Below, in pieces: positions 9,120-19,220 of a DNA stretch of 64,000 nt. A program made the position numbers and the translations under genes. A model generated the notes under the pieces. The model worked only from the letters and a program-made list of their open reading frames with translations, was not told where the DNA came from and searched no databases. The stretch's first letter is position 1. The number at the start of each line of letters is the position of its first letter. The stretch covers positions 33,431 to 97,430 of the forward strand of contig NZ_QMIG01000020.1 of assembly GCF_003287285.1 (NCBI RefSeq). The letters run 5' to 3'. This DNA is from Phytoactinopolyspora halophila. Its GTDB lineage: Bacteria; Actinomycetota; Actinomycetes; Jiangellales; Jiangellaceae.

Positions 9120-9636
9120 GCCTTACCTCCCAGGATCACTCGCCCGTCTAGGCACCTGCTCGGATCGCGATTCGGTCGAGGTTGACCTGGACAGAAAGTC
9201 CGGTAGCGCAGCGCTTCACGGCACATGGGTGTACTCCTTTGATCAGCACGGCCGCACACCCAGGCATGTTCACAATGCGCTGCACGCCCGCCTTGCGGAG
9301 GCAGAATTATGAAATGGCACGCCGGAGTGCGCGTCGGGTGAGGTCGGCATGAATAGCAATCCAGCTACTATGGCTGGGCTCGGCGTCGGCTACAGATGAT
9401 CGACGTCGCATTGCCCTCACCTCCCCAGCACGAATCACGGCGTGGTACTCACTGTGACAAGAATTTGACGACGTTCGGCAGCACGTCCCGTACTACCTAC
9501 AGCGGCATGTCAACGCGACACCTGCACACGAGCACATGTCACTAATCTCGCGTGGCTGACAAACCTCCAAGATTCTAGTCCGCAAACGCAGCGCATCCAA
9601 GCCAACCCAGAAAACCCGACGACGGGGGATGATGGG
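9120..9636. other. Intergenic region, mgtE / TetR, no gene recognised
   Basis: Divergent spacer of 517 bp, visibly lower in GC than its surroundings. It must hold the promoters of mgtE (minus) and the TetR gene (plus). The short open frames here do not resemble proteins. I see no clear operator or riboswitch. Confidence 0.5.
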
Positions 9637-10317
9637 GTGGTGGACATCGATGACGGATCGGAAAACGGGTCAGAAACACGCCCTACGGGCAACCGGACAC
9701 GCATGACGGCGAAACAACGCCGCGAACAGCTCATCGACATCGGCCGCACCCTATTCGCCGAACGCGGTTTCGACGGCACGTCGATCGAGGAGATCGCCGC
9801 CCGCGCACGGGTTTCCAAACCGGTCGTCTACGAACATTTCGGCGGCAAGGAAGGCATCTACGCGGTCGTGGTCGATCGCGAGATGGAGCAGTTGCTCGAC
9901 AGCATCACGACGGCTTTGAGTTCCGAGGGACATCCCCGCGTCCTGCTCGAACAGGCCGCACTCGCATTGCTCGATTACATCGAGACGTCCACCGACGGGT
10001 TCCGCATTCTCGTTCGCGATTCGCCCGTCGCCAGTTCGACCGGTGGGTTCGCCAGTCTGATCTCCGACGCGGCCAGTCAGGTCGAGCATCTGCTGGCCGA
10101 GGAGTTCGCCAATCGGGGTTTCGACGCCGGACACGCCCCCATGTACTCGCAGATGCTGGTCGGCATGGTGGCTTTGACCGGGCAGTGGTGGCTGGAGGTC
10201 CGCTCACCTGACAAGCGCGTGGTCGCCGCGCACCTGGTCAACCTCGCGTGGAACGGGCTGGCCGGACTCGAGGGTGATCCTCATATCGACCAGGCCGAGC
10301 ACACAACGTCGTCATGA
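9637..10317 (+). CDS. TetR-family transcriptional regulator
   Basis: DNA-binding repressor-type protein of up to 226 residues. The TetR helix-turn-helix covers about residues 25-72 (LFAERGFDGTSIEEIAARAR, then VSKPVVYEHFGGKEGIYAVV); the rest is the ligand-binding helical domain, with no ligand predictable. The start is uncertain: GTG 9637 has a G-rich stretch upstream, while ATG 9703 would remove 22 charged residues and leave the DNA-binding domain intact. It stands alone; the next plus-strand gene is over 900 bp away. It could control the desaturase or mgtE, but nothing in the DNA proves that. Confidence 0.88.
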   Translation: MVDIDDGSENGSETRPTGNRTRMTAKQRREQLIDIGRTLFAERGFDGTSIEEIAARARVSKPVVYEHFGGKEGIYAVVVDREMEQLLDSITTALSSEGHPRVLLEQAALALLDYIETSTDGFRILVRDSPVASSTGGFASLISDAASQVEHLLAEEFANRGFDAGHAPMYSQMLVGMVALTGQWWLEVRSPDKRVVAAHLVNLAWNGLAGLEGDPHIDQAEHTTSS

Positions 10318-10347
10318 CGCGCGGACCGCCGACCCGTGCGGACTCCA

Positions 10348-10397
10348 TGATCATTGACGACGGTGCACATGTCCATGTCGGCGATCGTCGACGATCA
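10348..10397. terminator. Hairpin between convergent TetR and tam genes
   Basis: Imperfect inverted repeat: TGATCATTGACGAC (10348-10361) against ATCGTCGACGATCA (10384-10397), 11 of 14 bases paired, loop 22 nt. It lies 31 bp after the TetR stop and 42 bp before the tam stop, so it could terminate both. The right arm shares GATCGTCGACGAT with the hairpin at 51538-51593. Confidence 0.5.
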
Positions 10398-10438
10398 GCA
10401 AAACCTGACCCTCGGGCTCACCTATCCACCGAGCTTCC

Positions 10439-11188
10439 CTAGATGTGACCGACGGCGAAGATGCGCCGGTACCGAAGCACGGTGCCGTGCCGGCCGGCCG
10501 GATAGGCCTCGTGCAAGCGTGCCCGGTATTGCTCGACGAACTCGTCCGCCTCGGCCTCGCTCAGCTGCGCGATCACGGGCCGCAATCCACTGCCACGTAA
10601 CCACTCGAGAACGTCATCGGGCCCGTCGAGAAGGTGGACATAGGTCGTCTCCCAGACGTCGACGGCCATTCCGAGATCACACAGCACGTCCACGTATTCC
10701 ACCGGATCGTGGACCACGGGCCACGCAACTTCGATCCGATCTGCCCAGCGCGCGGACGCGGCCAGATCACGCATCTCGACGTGGGCCGGCTCTTCATAGT
10801 TGCCCGGAACCTGAAACGCCAGCCAACCACCTGGCGCAAGAAACGAGGCGAGACGCCGGAGTACCCGCGCGTGTTCGGGCACCCACTGCAGCATCGCGTT
10901 ACTCACCATGACATCCACGGCGGCCTCTGGAGCCCATTCGCGCACGTCGGCCCGGACGAATTCCACGCCCTCGCACCCGCGGGCGCGCTGGATCATCTCC
11001 GCCGACGCATCCACCCCGACGATCTTCGCCCCGGGCCAGCGTCGCTCCAGCTTGGCGGTGAGACCCCCTGGCCCGCAGCCCAGGTCGACGACGTAGTCGG
11101 GCCGTTCGACGGGTATCCGTGCGACAAGATCGTGAAACGGGCGTGCACGTTGCTCGGCGTAGAGAAGGTACTGCTGGGGATCCCACAC
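10439..11188 (-). CDS. tam: trans-Aconitate 2-methyltransferase
   Basis: SAM-dependent methyltransferase (249 residues) that methylates trans-aconitate, a spontaneous by-product of cis-aconitate that inhibits aconitase. The SAM-binding motif VVDLGCGPGG is at 33-42; the N-terminus WDPQQYLLYAEQRARPFHDL is typical of Tam. The start is GTG 11188 with GAGG 4 bases upstream. Its divergent neighbour is a MarR regulator, the same arrangement as the tam/tamR pair described in Streptomyces coelicolor. The promoter and operators between them are listed separately. Confidence 0.88.
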   Translation of the reverse strand: MWDPQQYLLYAEQRARPFHDLVARIPVERPDYVVDLGCGPGGLTAKLERRWPGAKIVGVDASAEMIQRARGCEGVEFVRADVREWAPEAAVDVMVSNAMLQWVPEHARVLRRLASFLAPGGWLAFQVPGNYEEPAHVEMRDLAASARWADRIEVAWPVVHDPVEYVDVLCDLGMAVDVWETTYVHLLDGPDDVLEWLRGSGLRPVIAQLSEAEADEFVEQYRARLHEAYPAGRHGTVLRYRRIFAVGHI

Positions 11189-11209
11189 GGACGGCCTCGC
11201 ATCGTGATA

Positions 11210-11227
11210 TATCTTGATGTCAAGATA
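11210..11227. promoter_or_regulatory. Perfect 18-bp palindrome, MarR/TamR operator
   Basis: TATCTTGATGTCAAGATA: 8-bp arms TATCTTGA/TCAAGATA around TG. It covers the -10 box and start point of the tam promoter, so the bound MarR protein should repress tam. Palindromes of about 18 bp with TTGA/TCAA cores are typical of the UrtR/TamR group of MarR proteins. Confidence 0.85.
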
Positions 11228-11255
11228 CCTTAGGCATCGCCTTCCTTGAAGTCAA
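11227..11255 (-). promoter_or_regulatory. tam promoter
   Basis: On the minus strand: -35 TTGACT (11255-11250), 17-bp spacer, -10 TAAGGT (11232-11227), expected start near 11220. The -10 end overlaps the 18-bp palindrome. Its -35 box overlaps the -35 box of the opposing regulator promoter. Confidence 0.65.
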
Positions 11256-11281
11256 GATTCTTGATGCATACAATTCTTCTG
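11246..11281 (+). promoter_or_regulatory. Promoter of the MarR gene, with internal palindrome; leaderless
   Basis: -35 TTGAAG (11246-11251), 17-bp spacer, -10 TACAAT (11269-11274). The predicted first transcribed base is the G of the GTG start at 11281, and no ribosome site precedes that GTG. A second operator, TCAAGA-T-TCTTGA (11252-11264), fills the spacer, overlapped by CTTGA-AG-TCAAG at 11245-11256. This predicts autoregulation. Confidence 0.65.
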
Positions 11282-11781
11282 TGGCGGCAGATGAGGTAGA
11301 CCGGCTGGTAGCTGCGTGGCAACGGGAACGCCCCGACCTCGACGTCGCGCCCATGGGAGTGCTCTCCCGCGTCAGCCGGCTCGCCCGGCATCTCGACCGC
11401 GCCCGGCGCTCCGCGTTCGCCGCCCACGGACTCGAACCGTGGGAGTTCGACGTTCTCGCAGCACTGCGCCGGTCCGGCCCGCCATACGAGCTCTCTCCCC
11501 GAACGCTGCTGGCTCAAACTCTCGTGACCAGCGGCACGATGACCTCGCGAGTCGACAAGCTCACCGCACGCGGCCTGGTGACCCGGCGCGCCGACGAGCA
11601 CGACCGGCGCGCCGTACGAGTCGTTCTGACCGAACAAGGCAAGTCGTCCGTCGACGCAGCTCTGGAAAGCTTGCTCGCTCACGAACGCAGCATCCTCGCC
11701 AATGTCGCACCCGATGACCAGGCGATGCTGGCGAACCTCCTGCGAGCACTCGTCCTGCCGTTCGACGACACGGCCGAGTGA
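11281..11781 (+). CDS. tamR: MarR-family regulator, TamR-like
   Basis: Winged-helix repressor of 166 residues. The N-terminal extension of about 30 residues (AADEVDRLVAAWQRERPDLD) is the kind that marks the HucR/UrtR/TamR branch. The recognition region and wing are LAQTLVTSGTMTSRVDKLTA and RADEHDRRAVRVVLTEQGK. Known TamR responds to trans-aconitate, citrate and related acids. The divergent tam gene and the palindromes between them support the name. The GTG start at 11281 fits a leaderless transcript. It ends 2 bp before the convergent YihY gene. A related operator stands before icd. Confidence 0.82.
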   Translation: MAADEVDRLVAAWQRERPDLDVAPMGVLSRVSRLARHLDRARRSAFAAHGLEPWEFDVLAALRRSGPPYELSPRTLLAQTLVTSGTMTSRVDKLTARGLVTRRADEHDRRAVRVVLTEQGKSSVDAALESLLAHERSILANVAPDDQAMLANLLRALVLPFDDTAE

Positions 11782-11783
11782 CC

Positions 11784-12706
11784 TCACGTCCCGCCGTGGC
11801 TGTCGTGCGCCAGGGCCTTGTCCCGTTGCTCGGCGTCGAGGTGGTCGATAGCGCTTTCAGCTGTCAACGCCGCCAGGACCATGAGCAGCCTGGTGACCAC
11901 GTAGATCCAGGCGATGAGCGCCAGGGGCGCCGCGAACGCGGCGAACGTGTCGTCCGCCCCCGGTCCCAAGACGTACTGGACCAGGAAGTTCTTGAGGATC
12001 TCGAAGACGACGGCGCCCAGCAACGCGGTGAGCGCCTGCTCCTTGGCGGGGACGATGATCCGCGGCAGGCCGGTCAGCAAGTAGGCGAACAACAGCGTGT
12101 TCACGCCGATCGACAGCACCCAGCTGACCACGCCCAGCACACCCGTGGCATCGACACCTTCGACCCCAAACCACTCCAGGAGCTGCTGAGTCATGTGCCG
12201 CGCGACGACACTCATCCCCCAGGACACCGCCAGCAGGAGACCCAGACCGATGAGCGCGACAAGATCGAAGAGTTTCCGGGTGATGATGTTCCCGGGTTTG
12301 TCGTCCATGCCCCACATCGAACGCACCGCTGCCCGGATCGAGTCCACCCAGCGCAACCCGGTATAGATCAGCACTATCGCGCTGACCACACCAACCGTGC
12401 CGGCGTTCTCATAGAACCGGGCGACGTCGAGGCCGATCTCTGGAAAGTTGTCGTCCACGACCTGCTGGACGGTCTCCACACCCGCACGCCCGGCGACCCG
12501 GCTAGCCACGGCCGAGGCCAGCAATAGCAACGGGAAGAGCGAGAAGAAGCCATAGAAGCTCGCCGCACCGGCCAGCCGATCACCACGCAGATTGCCGTAG
12601 CGCTTCCACGCCCGAACCGGCAGCGTCGGTTGTAGCCATTTCCACAGCGCCCGGGCACGGACCCACAGTGCCCTGGCGCGACTCCACAGCGCCCGGAGTC
12701 GGGCGT

Positions 12707-12710
<4 letters not shown>
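11784..12710 (-). CDS. YihY/BrkB family membrane protein
   Basis: Inner-membrane protein of 308 residues with about six hydrophobic segments and the family core GAASFYGFFSLFPLLLLAS near residues 49-67. Molecular function of the family is not settled; it was once wrongly called RNase BN. The N-terminus is odd: RALW recurs three times at 7-residue spacing (residues 6-23), forming a basic amphipathic tract. GTG 12710 overlaps the previous gene's stop as GTGA, so translation is probably coupled. A Gln/Asp-rich tail ends at the convergent MarR gene. Confidence 0.85.
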
Positions 12711-14418
<1,708 letters not shown>

Positions 14419-14431
14419 TTAAGGAGAACCG

Positions 14432-16093
14432 ATGCCCGATCATCCGCGTGCCGGACAGCCAGCTACGGCTGCCGACCTCGTCGACATCGCCAAGCTGGTC
14501 ACCGCGTACTTCACGCGGCACCCGGAACCTCAGAATCCAGCACAGCAGGTCAGTTTCGGCACCTCGGGACATCGTGGTTCGGCCTTCGACACGGCGTTCA
14601 ACGAAACCCATATCGCAGCCACATCGCAAGCGATCTGTGACTACCGGTCAGACAACGGTATCCAGGGGCCCCTGTTCCTCGGCAAAGATACGCACGCGCT
14701 GTCGGAGCCCGCATGGGCGACCGCGGTCGAGGTCTTCGCCGGGAACGGCGTCACCCTTCTGATCGACTCCGCCGATCGCTACACGCCCACCCCCGCCGTC
14801 TCGCGCGCCATTCTCGCGCACAACGCGACCGGGCAGCACCGGGCCGACGGTGTCGTCGTGACGCCCTCGCACAATCCTCCGCAGGACGGTGGCTTCAAGT
14901 ACAACCCGCCGGACGGTGGACCGGCAGGCTCGGAGATCACGAGCTGGATCCAGCGGACGGCGAACGGCTACGTCGAATCCGGCCTGAAGGGTGTGCGGCG
15001 AATTCCACTCGGCAGCGCGCTCGCCGCGGACACGACGGATACGTACGACTTCCTCGGTCACTATGTCGATGACCTGCCCGCCGTCGTCGACCTCGATGCC
15101 ATCCGCGCGGGTGGTGTCCGCATCGGTGCCGACCCGCTCGGAGGCGCGTCGGTGGACTACTGGGAGGCCATCGCCGAACGGCACCGTCTCGATCTCACGG
15201 TCGTGAACCCGCTCGTCGACCCGACATGGCGGTTCATGACCCTGGACTGGGACGGCAAGATCCGGATGGACTGCTCGTCGCCGTCGGCCATGGCCTCGCT
15301 GATCGGCCGGATGCGCCGCGATGCGGCACAGGAAGCCGACTTCGACATCGCGACGGGCAACGACGCCGACGCCGACCGGCACGGCATCGTGACTGCCGAC
15401 GGCGGCCTGATGAACCCGAACCACGTGCTGGCCGTGGCCATCGACTACCTGTTCACGCACCGCGACCACTGGCCGGTCGACGCAGCGATCGGCAAGACCC
15501 TGGTGAGTTCTTCGATGATCAACCGGGTCGCGGCGTCGCTCGGCCGGCCCCTCGTGGAGGTTCCGGTCGGGTTCAAATGGTTCGTGCCGGGACTGCTCGA
15601 TGCGACCATCGGGTTCGGAGGCGAGGAGTCTGCCGGTGCCTCCTTCTTACGCCGCGACGGCCGCGTGTGGAGCACCGACAAGGACGGGATCAGCACGTGC
15701 CTGCTCGCTGCCGAGATCATGGGCACCACAGGCAAGACACCGAGCGAGCACTACCGAAAGCTCACCGCACGGCATGGCGAACCGGCGTACGCGCGTATCG
15801 ACGCGCCCGCCACCAGAGAGCAGAAGGCCGTCCTCGCCCAGCTCTCACCCGAGCAGGTGTCCGCTACCGAGCTGGCGGGTGAACCGATCTCGGCCAAGCT
15901 GACCCGAGCGCCGGGCAACGACGCCCCGATCGGTGGGCTGAAGGTTCTCACCGAGTCCGGGTGGTTCGCCGCCCGCCCGTCCGGAACGGAAGACGTGTAC
16001 AAGATCTACGCCGAGAGCTTCCGGGGACGCGAACATCTGAACCGGATCCAGGAGGAGGCACGCGCCGTCGTTGACGAAGCGCTCGCCAGCTGA
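14432..16093 (+). CDS. pgm: Phosphoglucomutase (alpha-D-glucose phosphate-specific)
   Basis: Interconverts glucose 1-phosphate and glucose 6-phosphate; it links galactose use (the gal genes 2 kb downstream) to glycolysis. The 553-residue length fits the Pgm type. Phosphoserine S146 lies in TPSHNP; the metal loop is GNDADADRHG; the sugar-binding loop is GFGGEESAG; the phosphate-binding loop RPSGTEDVYK is near the C-terminus. ATG 14432 follows AAGGAG by 7 bases. Confidence 0.96.
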   Translation: MPDHPRAGQPATAADLVDIAKLVTAYFTRHPEPQNPAQQVSFGTSGHRGSAFDTAFNETHIAATSQAICDYRSDNGIQGPLFLGKDTHALSEPAWATAVEVFAGNGVTLLIDSADRYTPTPAVSRAILAHNATGQHRADGVVVTPSHNPPQDGGFKYNPPDGGPAGSEITSWIQRTANGYVESGLKGVRRIPLGSALAADTTDTYDFLGHYVDDLPAVVDLDAIRAGGVRIGADPLGGASVDYWEAIAERHRLDLTVVNPLVDPTWRFMTLDWDGKIRMDCSSPSAMASLIGRMRRDAAQEADFDIATGNDADADRHGIVTADGGLMNPNHVLAVAIDYLFTHRDHWPVDAAIGKTLVSSSMINRVAASLGRPLVEVPVGFKWFVPGLLDATIGFGGEESAGASFLRRDGRVWSTDKDGISTCLLAAEIMGTTGKTPSEHYRKLTARHGEPAYARIDAPATREQKAVLAQLSPEQVSATELAGEPISAKLTRAPGNDAPIGGLKVLTESGWFAARPSGTEDVYKIYAESFRGREHLNRIQEEARAVVDEALAS

Positions 16094-16196
16094 CTCCCTG
16101 GATGACTCCTGGCTCGTCGGCTGGGCCGGTGGCGCTCCGACATGCCGTCGACGGAGGCGTCACACATCCACACTGGAACGAACATTTATGTGCGAT

Positions 16197-16211
16197 GATG
16201 TTTGAAACATC
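16197..16211. promoter_or_regulatory. Palindrome GATGTTT-G-AAACATC, probable DeoR operator
   Basis: Perfect 15-bp palindrome 49 bp before the DeoR start codon, with GTTTGAAAC (16200-16208) at its core. The same 9-mer, with one change each, occurs twice before galT. Autoregulation is inferred. Confidence 0.7.
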
Positions 16212-16260
16212 GCAGCGTCGTGCCCATAGATCCACGGCGAGCATCCAGAGGGAGGGCCAC

Positions 16261-17043
16261 ATGCTCGCAGCCGAACGGCAGGCGCACATCCTCGACGAAG
16301 TACAGCGCCGCGGCGCTGCCAGGGTCCGGGAGCTCGCCATGCTGTTCCAGGTCTCCGACATGACCATCCGCCGCGACCTCGACGCTCTGGTGTCGCGCGG
16401 AGCGCTGGACAAGGTCCACGGCGGGGCAACGTCACGTCGCGCGGCGAGCACGGAGGAACCTGGATTCGACGTCAAGTCACTGCGCCAGCAGGCGGAGAAG
16501 GACGCGATCGCCCGCGTGGGGGCCGAGCTCGTCGCGCCCGGCTCGGCGGTCGGCCTCTCGGCGGGCACGACCACGTGGGCACTGGCGCAGCACCTGCGCG
16601 GCATTCCCCAGCTCACCATCGTCACCAACTCGCTGCCCATCGCCGACACGTTCCACCACGACGACGACGTCGACGTCGTGGTCACCGGCGGCGTTCGCAC
16701 TCCCTCGGACGCGCTGGTGGGACCGATCGCCGTGACGTCGCTGCGCCAGCTCCACCTCGACCTCGTCTTCCTGGGCGTGCACGGAATCGACCTGCACGCG
16801 GGCTTCACGACACCGAACCTGCTCGAAGCCGAGACGGATCGTGCCCTGGTCACGGCCGGCCACCGGTTGATCGTCGTAGCCGATCACACCAAGTGGGCGA
16901 CGGTGGGGCTCAGCACGATCGCCACCCTTGGCGAGGCCGATGTGCTGGTCTGTGATGCCGGCCTACCGGGGGAGGCGCGGCACGCTCTGGACGAGCACGT
17001 GGGTGAGTTGATCCTCGCCTCGGAGCCCGACCAGCAGGTGTGA
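16261..17043 (+). CDS. DeoR-family regulator, probable repressor of the gal operon
   Basis: Sugar-phosphate-responsive regulator of 260 residues. The N-terminal DeoR helix-turn-helix covers about 1-57 (ERQAHILDEV, LFQVSDMTIRRDLDALVSRG); the C-terminal DeoRC domain carries GLSAGTTTWALA and the VVADHTKW segment. I chose ATG 16261, preceded by GGGAGG, over the upstream frame start at 16102, which would place 53 unrelated residues in front of the HTH and contain the operator. It sits 82 bp before galT on the same strand and shares the GTTTGAAAC motif with the galT promoter. Confidence 0.9.
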   Translation: MLAAERQAHILDEVQRRGAARVRELAMLFQVSDMTIRRDLDALVSRGALDKVHGGATSRRAASTEEPGFDVKSLRQQAEKDAIARVGAELVAPGSAVGLSAGTTTWALAQHLRGIPQLTIVTNSLPIADTFHHDDDVDVVVTGGVRTPSDALVGPIAVTSLRQLHLDLVFLGVHGIDLHAGFTTPNLLEAETDRALVTAGHRLIVVADHTKWATVGLSTIATLGEADVLVCDAGLPGEARHALDEHVGELILASEPDQQV

Positions 17044-17092
17044 TCAGCCGCCCTGGCCATCGCCGAACGTCTGTGGGATAGTGTTTGCTCTA

Positions 17093-17111
17093 GTTCGAAA
17101 CTGTTTGAACC
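17093..17111. promoter_or_regulatory. Two tandem GTTTGAAAC-like boxes before galT
   Basis: GTTCGAAAC (17093-17101) and GTTTGAACC (17103-17111), centres 10 bp apart; together they form an imperfect palindrome GTTC...GAAC. They match the core of the operator before the DeoR gene and lie 14 bp before the galT start, just after a possible -10 TAGTGT (17079-17084). This suggests repression of galTEK by the DeoR protein. Confidence 0.65.
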
Positions 17112-17125
17112 ATAGCGGCGGTGTG

Positions 17126-18208
17126 ATGGTGAAGCGAACCTCGGCCCGGCTCGCGGACAATCGCGAGATCATCTATTTCGACATCGAGGGAGTCGATCGG
17201 AAGAGCGACGATCCCCGGGACCTGCCACCCGTGAGCACGGCCGCCCAGATGCGCCACGATCCGTTGCTGAACGAGTGGGTGGCCATGGCCTCCCACCGGC
17301 AGGAACGCACCTTCCTGCCACCGGCCGACCGCTGCCCGCTGTGCCCATCCCGGGACGGCCTGCACACCGAGATCCCGGCGACGGACTATGACGTCGTGGT
17401 GTTCGAGAACCGCTTCCCCAGCCTGTCCATGAGCGCCACCGAGCCGGGGACGCGCGTCGCGCCCGGCAACGAGCTCGTCGCCAGGCGTGCCGGGACGGGC
17501 CGCTGCGAGGTCGTCTGTTTCAGCAGCCGTCACGATGCCTCGTTCGCCACCCTGCCTCCGGAACGCGCGCGGCTCGTCGTCGAGGCATGGGCGGATCGCA
17601 CGGCTGAGCTCTCCGCCATGCCAGGAGTCGAGCAGGTCTTCTGCTTCGAGAACCGGGGCGAGGAGATCGGGGTCACCCTCTCGCACCCGCACGGTCAGAT
17701 CTACGCCTATCCCTACATCCCGCCCCGGACGTCGACGATGCTGGACAACGCCCGGCACTACCGGGCAGATCGGGGGCGAAACCTGTTCGCGGACGTCCTG
17801 GCCCAGGAGCGCGCCGGTGAGCGGGTCGTCGCCCAATCCGCACACTGGACCGCATTCGTGCCGGCAGCCGCCCGCTGGCCGGTCGAGGTCCACCTCTATC
17901 CACACCGCCAGGTGCCGGACATCCCAGCGCTGAGCGATGCAGAACGGGACGACTTCGTCACGGTCTACCTCGACATCTTGCGCCGCTTCGATGCCCTCTA
18001 CGATGCGCCGCTGCCCTACATCGCCGCCTGGCACCAGGCACCCGTCGCCGCCGACCGGGACCTCGCCTACCTGCACATGCAGCTCTTCTCGATCCGCCGC
18101 GCGGCGGACAAGCTGAAGTATCTGGCCGGGTCGGAGTCGGCCATGGGCGCGTTCATCACCGACGTCCTTCCCGAAGATGTCGCTGAACGGCTCAGGGACG
18201 CTCGATGA
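17126..18208 (+). CDS. galT: Galactose-1-phosphate uridylyltransferase
   Basis: Leloir pathway enzyme: UDP-glucose + galactose 1-phosphate to UDP-galactose + glucose 1-phosphate. The active-site HPHGQ is at about residues 187-191, and a zinc-type CPLC pair lies near residue 70. Length from ATG 17126 is 360 residues, normal for the family. The open frame extends 15 codons further upstream through the operator, so the shorter start is preferred, although its ribosome site is weak and an adjacent GTG is possible. galE follows after 40 bp. Confidence 0.95.
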   Translation: MVKRTSARLADNREIIYFDIEGVDRKSDDPRDLPPVSTAAQMRHDPLLNEWVAMASHRQERTFLPPADRCPLCPSRDGLHTEIPATDYDVVVFENRFPSLSMSATEPGTRVAPGNELVARRAGTGRCEVVCFSSRHDASFATLPPERARLVVEAWADRTAELSAMPGVEQVFCFENRGEEIGVTLSHPHGQIYAYPYIPPRTSTMLDNARHYRADRGRNLFADVLAQERAGERVVAQSAHWTAFVPAAARWPVEVHLYPHRQVPDIPALSDAERDDFVTVYLDILRRFDALYDAPLPYIAAWHQAPVAADRDLAYLHMQLFSIRRAADKLKYLAGSESAMGAFITDVLPEDVAERLRDAR

Positions 18209-18248
18209 CCCCTTCGATGACCCCAGGTGACCACGTGGAGGTGGGATC

Positions 18249-19220
18249 GTGAAGGTTCTGGTGACCGGCGGGGCCGGCTACATCGGATCCGTCGTCGCGG
18301 CGCAGCTTCTGCAGGCCGGACACGACGTCGTCGTTCTGGACAACCTGTCCAGCGGTCACGCCGACGCCGTGCCCAGCGGCGCCGCGTTCGTCGAAGGCGA
18401 CATCGACGATGCCGGCGACGTGCTCGACACCTCGTACCACGCTGTGCTGCACTTCGCGGCGAAATCCCTGGTCGGCGAATCGGTCGCGCGTCCGCAGCTG
18501 TACTGGTGGAACAACGTCGTCGGCACGTTGCGGCTGCTCGACGCCATGCGCGAGCAGGGCGTGCGGAGCCTGGTGTTCTCCTCGACGGCGGCGGCCTACG
18601 GCGAACCGGAGACCACCCCGATCCGGGAAGGCACGCCAGCCGCGCCCATCAACCCGTACGGGCAGAGCAAGCTCGCGATCGACCACGCCCTCGCCGGCGA
18701 GGCAACGGCGCACGGGCTGGCCGCCGTCAGCCTGCGCTACTTCAACGTCGGCGGCGCACTCGGCCGCTACGGCGAGCGTCACGACCCCGAAACCCATCTC
18801 ATCCCGAACGTGCTCGCCGTTCCCGCAGGCCGGCGAGAGTCGGTCGACGTGTTCGGTACCGACTACCCCACCCACGACGGCACGGCCATCCGCGACTACC
18901 TGCACGTCGAGGACCTCGGACGGGCACACCTGCTGGCGCTCGACTGGACCGCGCAGACCGCCAGGGGCCAGCGCGGAGAGCACCGGGTCTACAATCTCGG
19001 CACCGGAACCGGATACACCGTGCGCGACGTCATCGACGCCGCACGCCGTGTCACGGGCCATCCCGTTCCCGCCATCGAGCGGGAACGTCGTCCGGGCGAT
19101 CCGCCGGTGCTGGTGGCATCGGCGGACCGCATCGCCACCGAGCTCGGCTGGCACGCAGCACACGACCTCGACCGCATCGTCACCGACGCCTGGGCATTCA
19201 TGAAAGGAACCGACGCATGA
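18249..19220 (+). CDS. galE: UDP-glucose 4-epimerase
   Basis: NAD-dependent short-chain dehydrogenase-type epimerase (323 residues) that interconverts UDP-galactose and UDP-glucose. The Rossmann motif GGAGYIG is at 7-13; catalytic Y137 and K141 lie in YGQSK, with SST at 111-113. GTG 18249 follows GGAGGTG by 6 bases. Its stop overlaps the galK start as ATGA. Confidence 0.96.
   Translation: MKVLVTGGAGYIGSVVAAQLLQAGHDVVVLDNLSSGHADAVPSGAAFVEGDIDDAGDVLDTSYHAVLHFAAKSLVGESVARPQLYWWNNVVGTLRLLDAMREQGVRSLVFSSTAAAYGEPETTPIREGTPAAPINPYGQSKLAIDHALAGEATAHGLAAVSLRYFNVGGALGRYGERHDPETHLIPNVLAVPAGRRESVDVFGTDYPTHDGTAIRDYLHVEDLGRAHLLALDWTAQTARGQRGEHRVYNLGTGTGYTVRDVIDAARRVTGHPVPAIERERRPGDPPVLVASADRIATELGWHAAHDLDRIVTDAWAFMKGTDA

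Noticed and set aside
9120..9636. Mg2+ riboswitch or small gene upstream of mgtE
   Set aside because: No conserved M-box elements and no open frame with protein-like composition or a ribosome site.
18227..19216. N-terminal extension of galactokinase through galE
   Set aside because: It is an out-of-frame reading of galE with Arg-rich composition; galK starts at the ATGA overlap at 19217.
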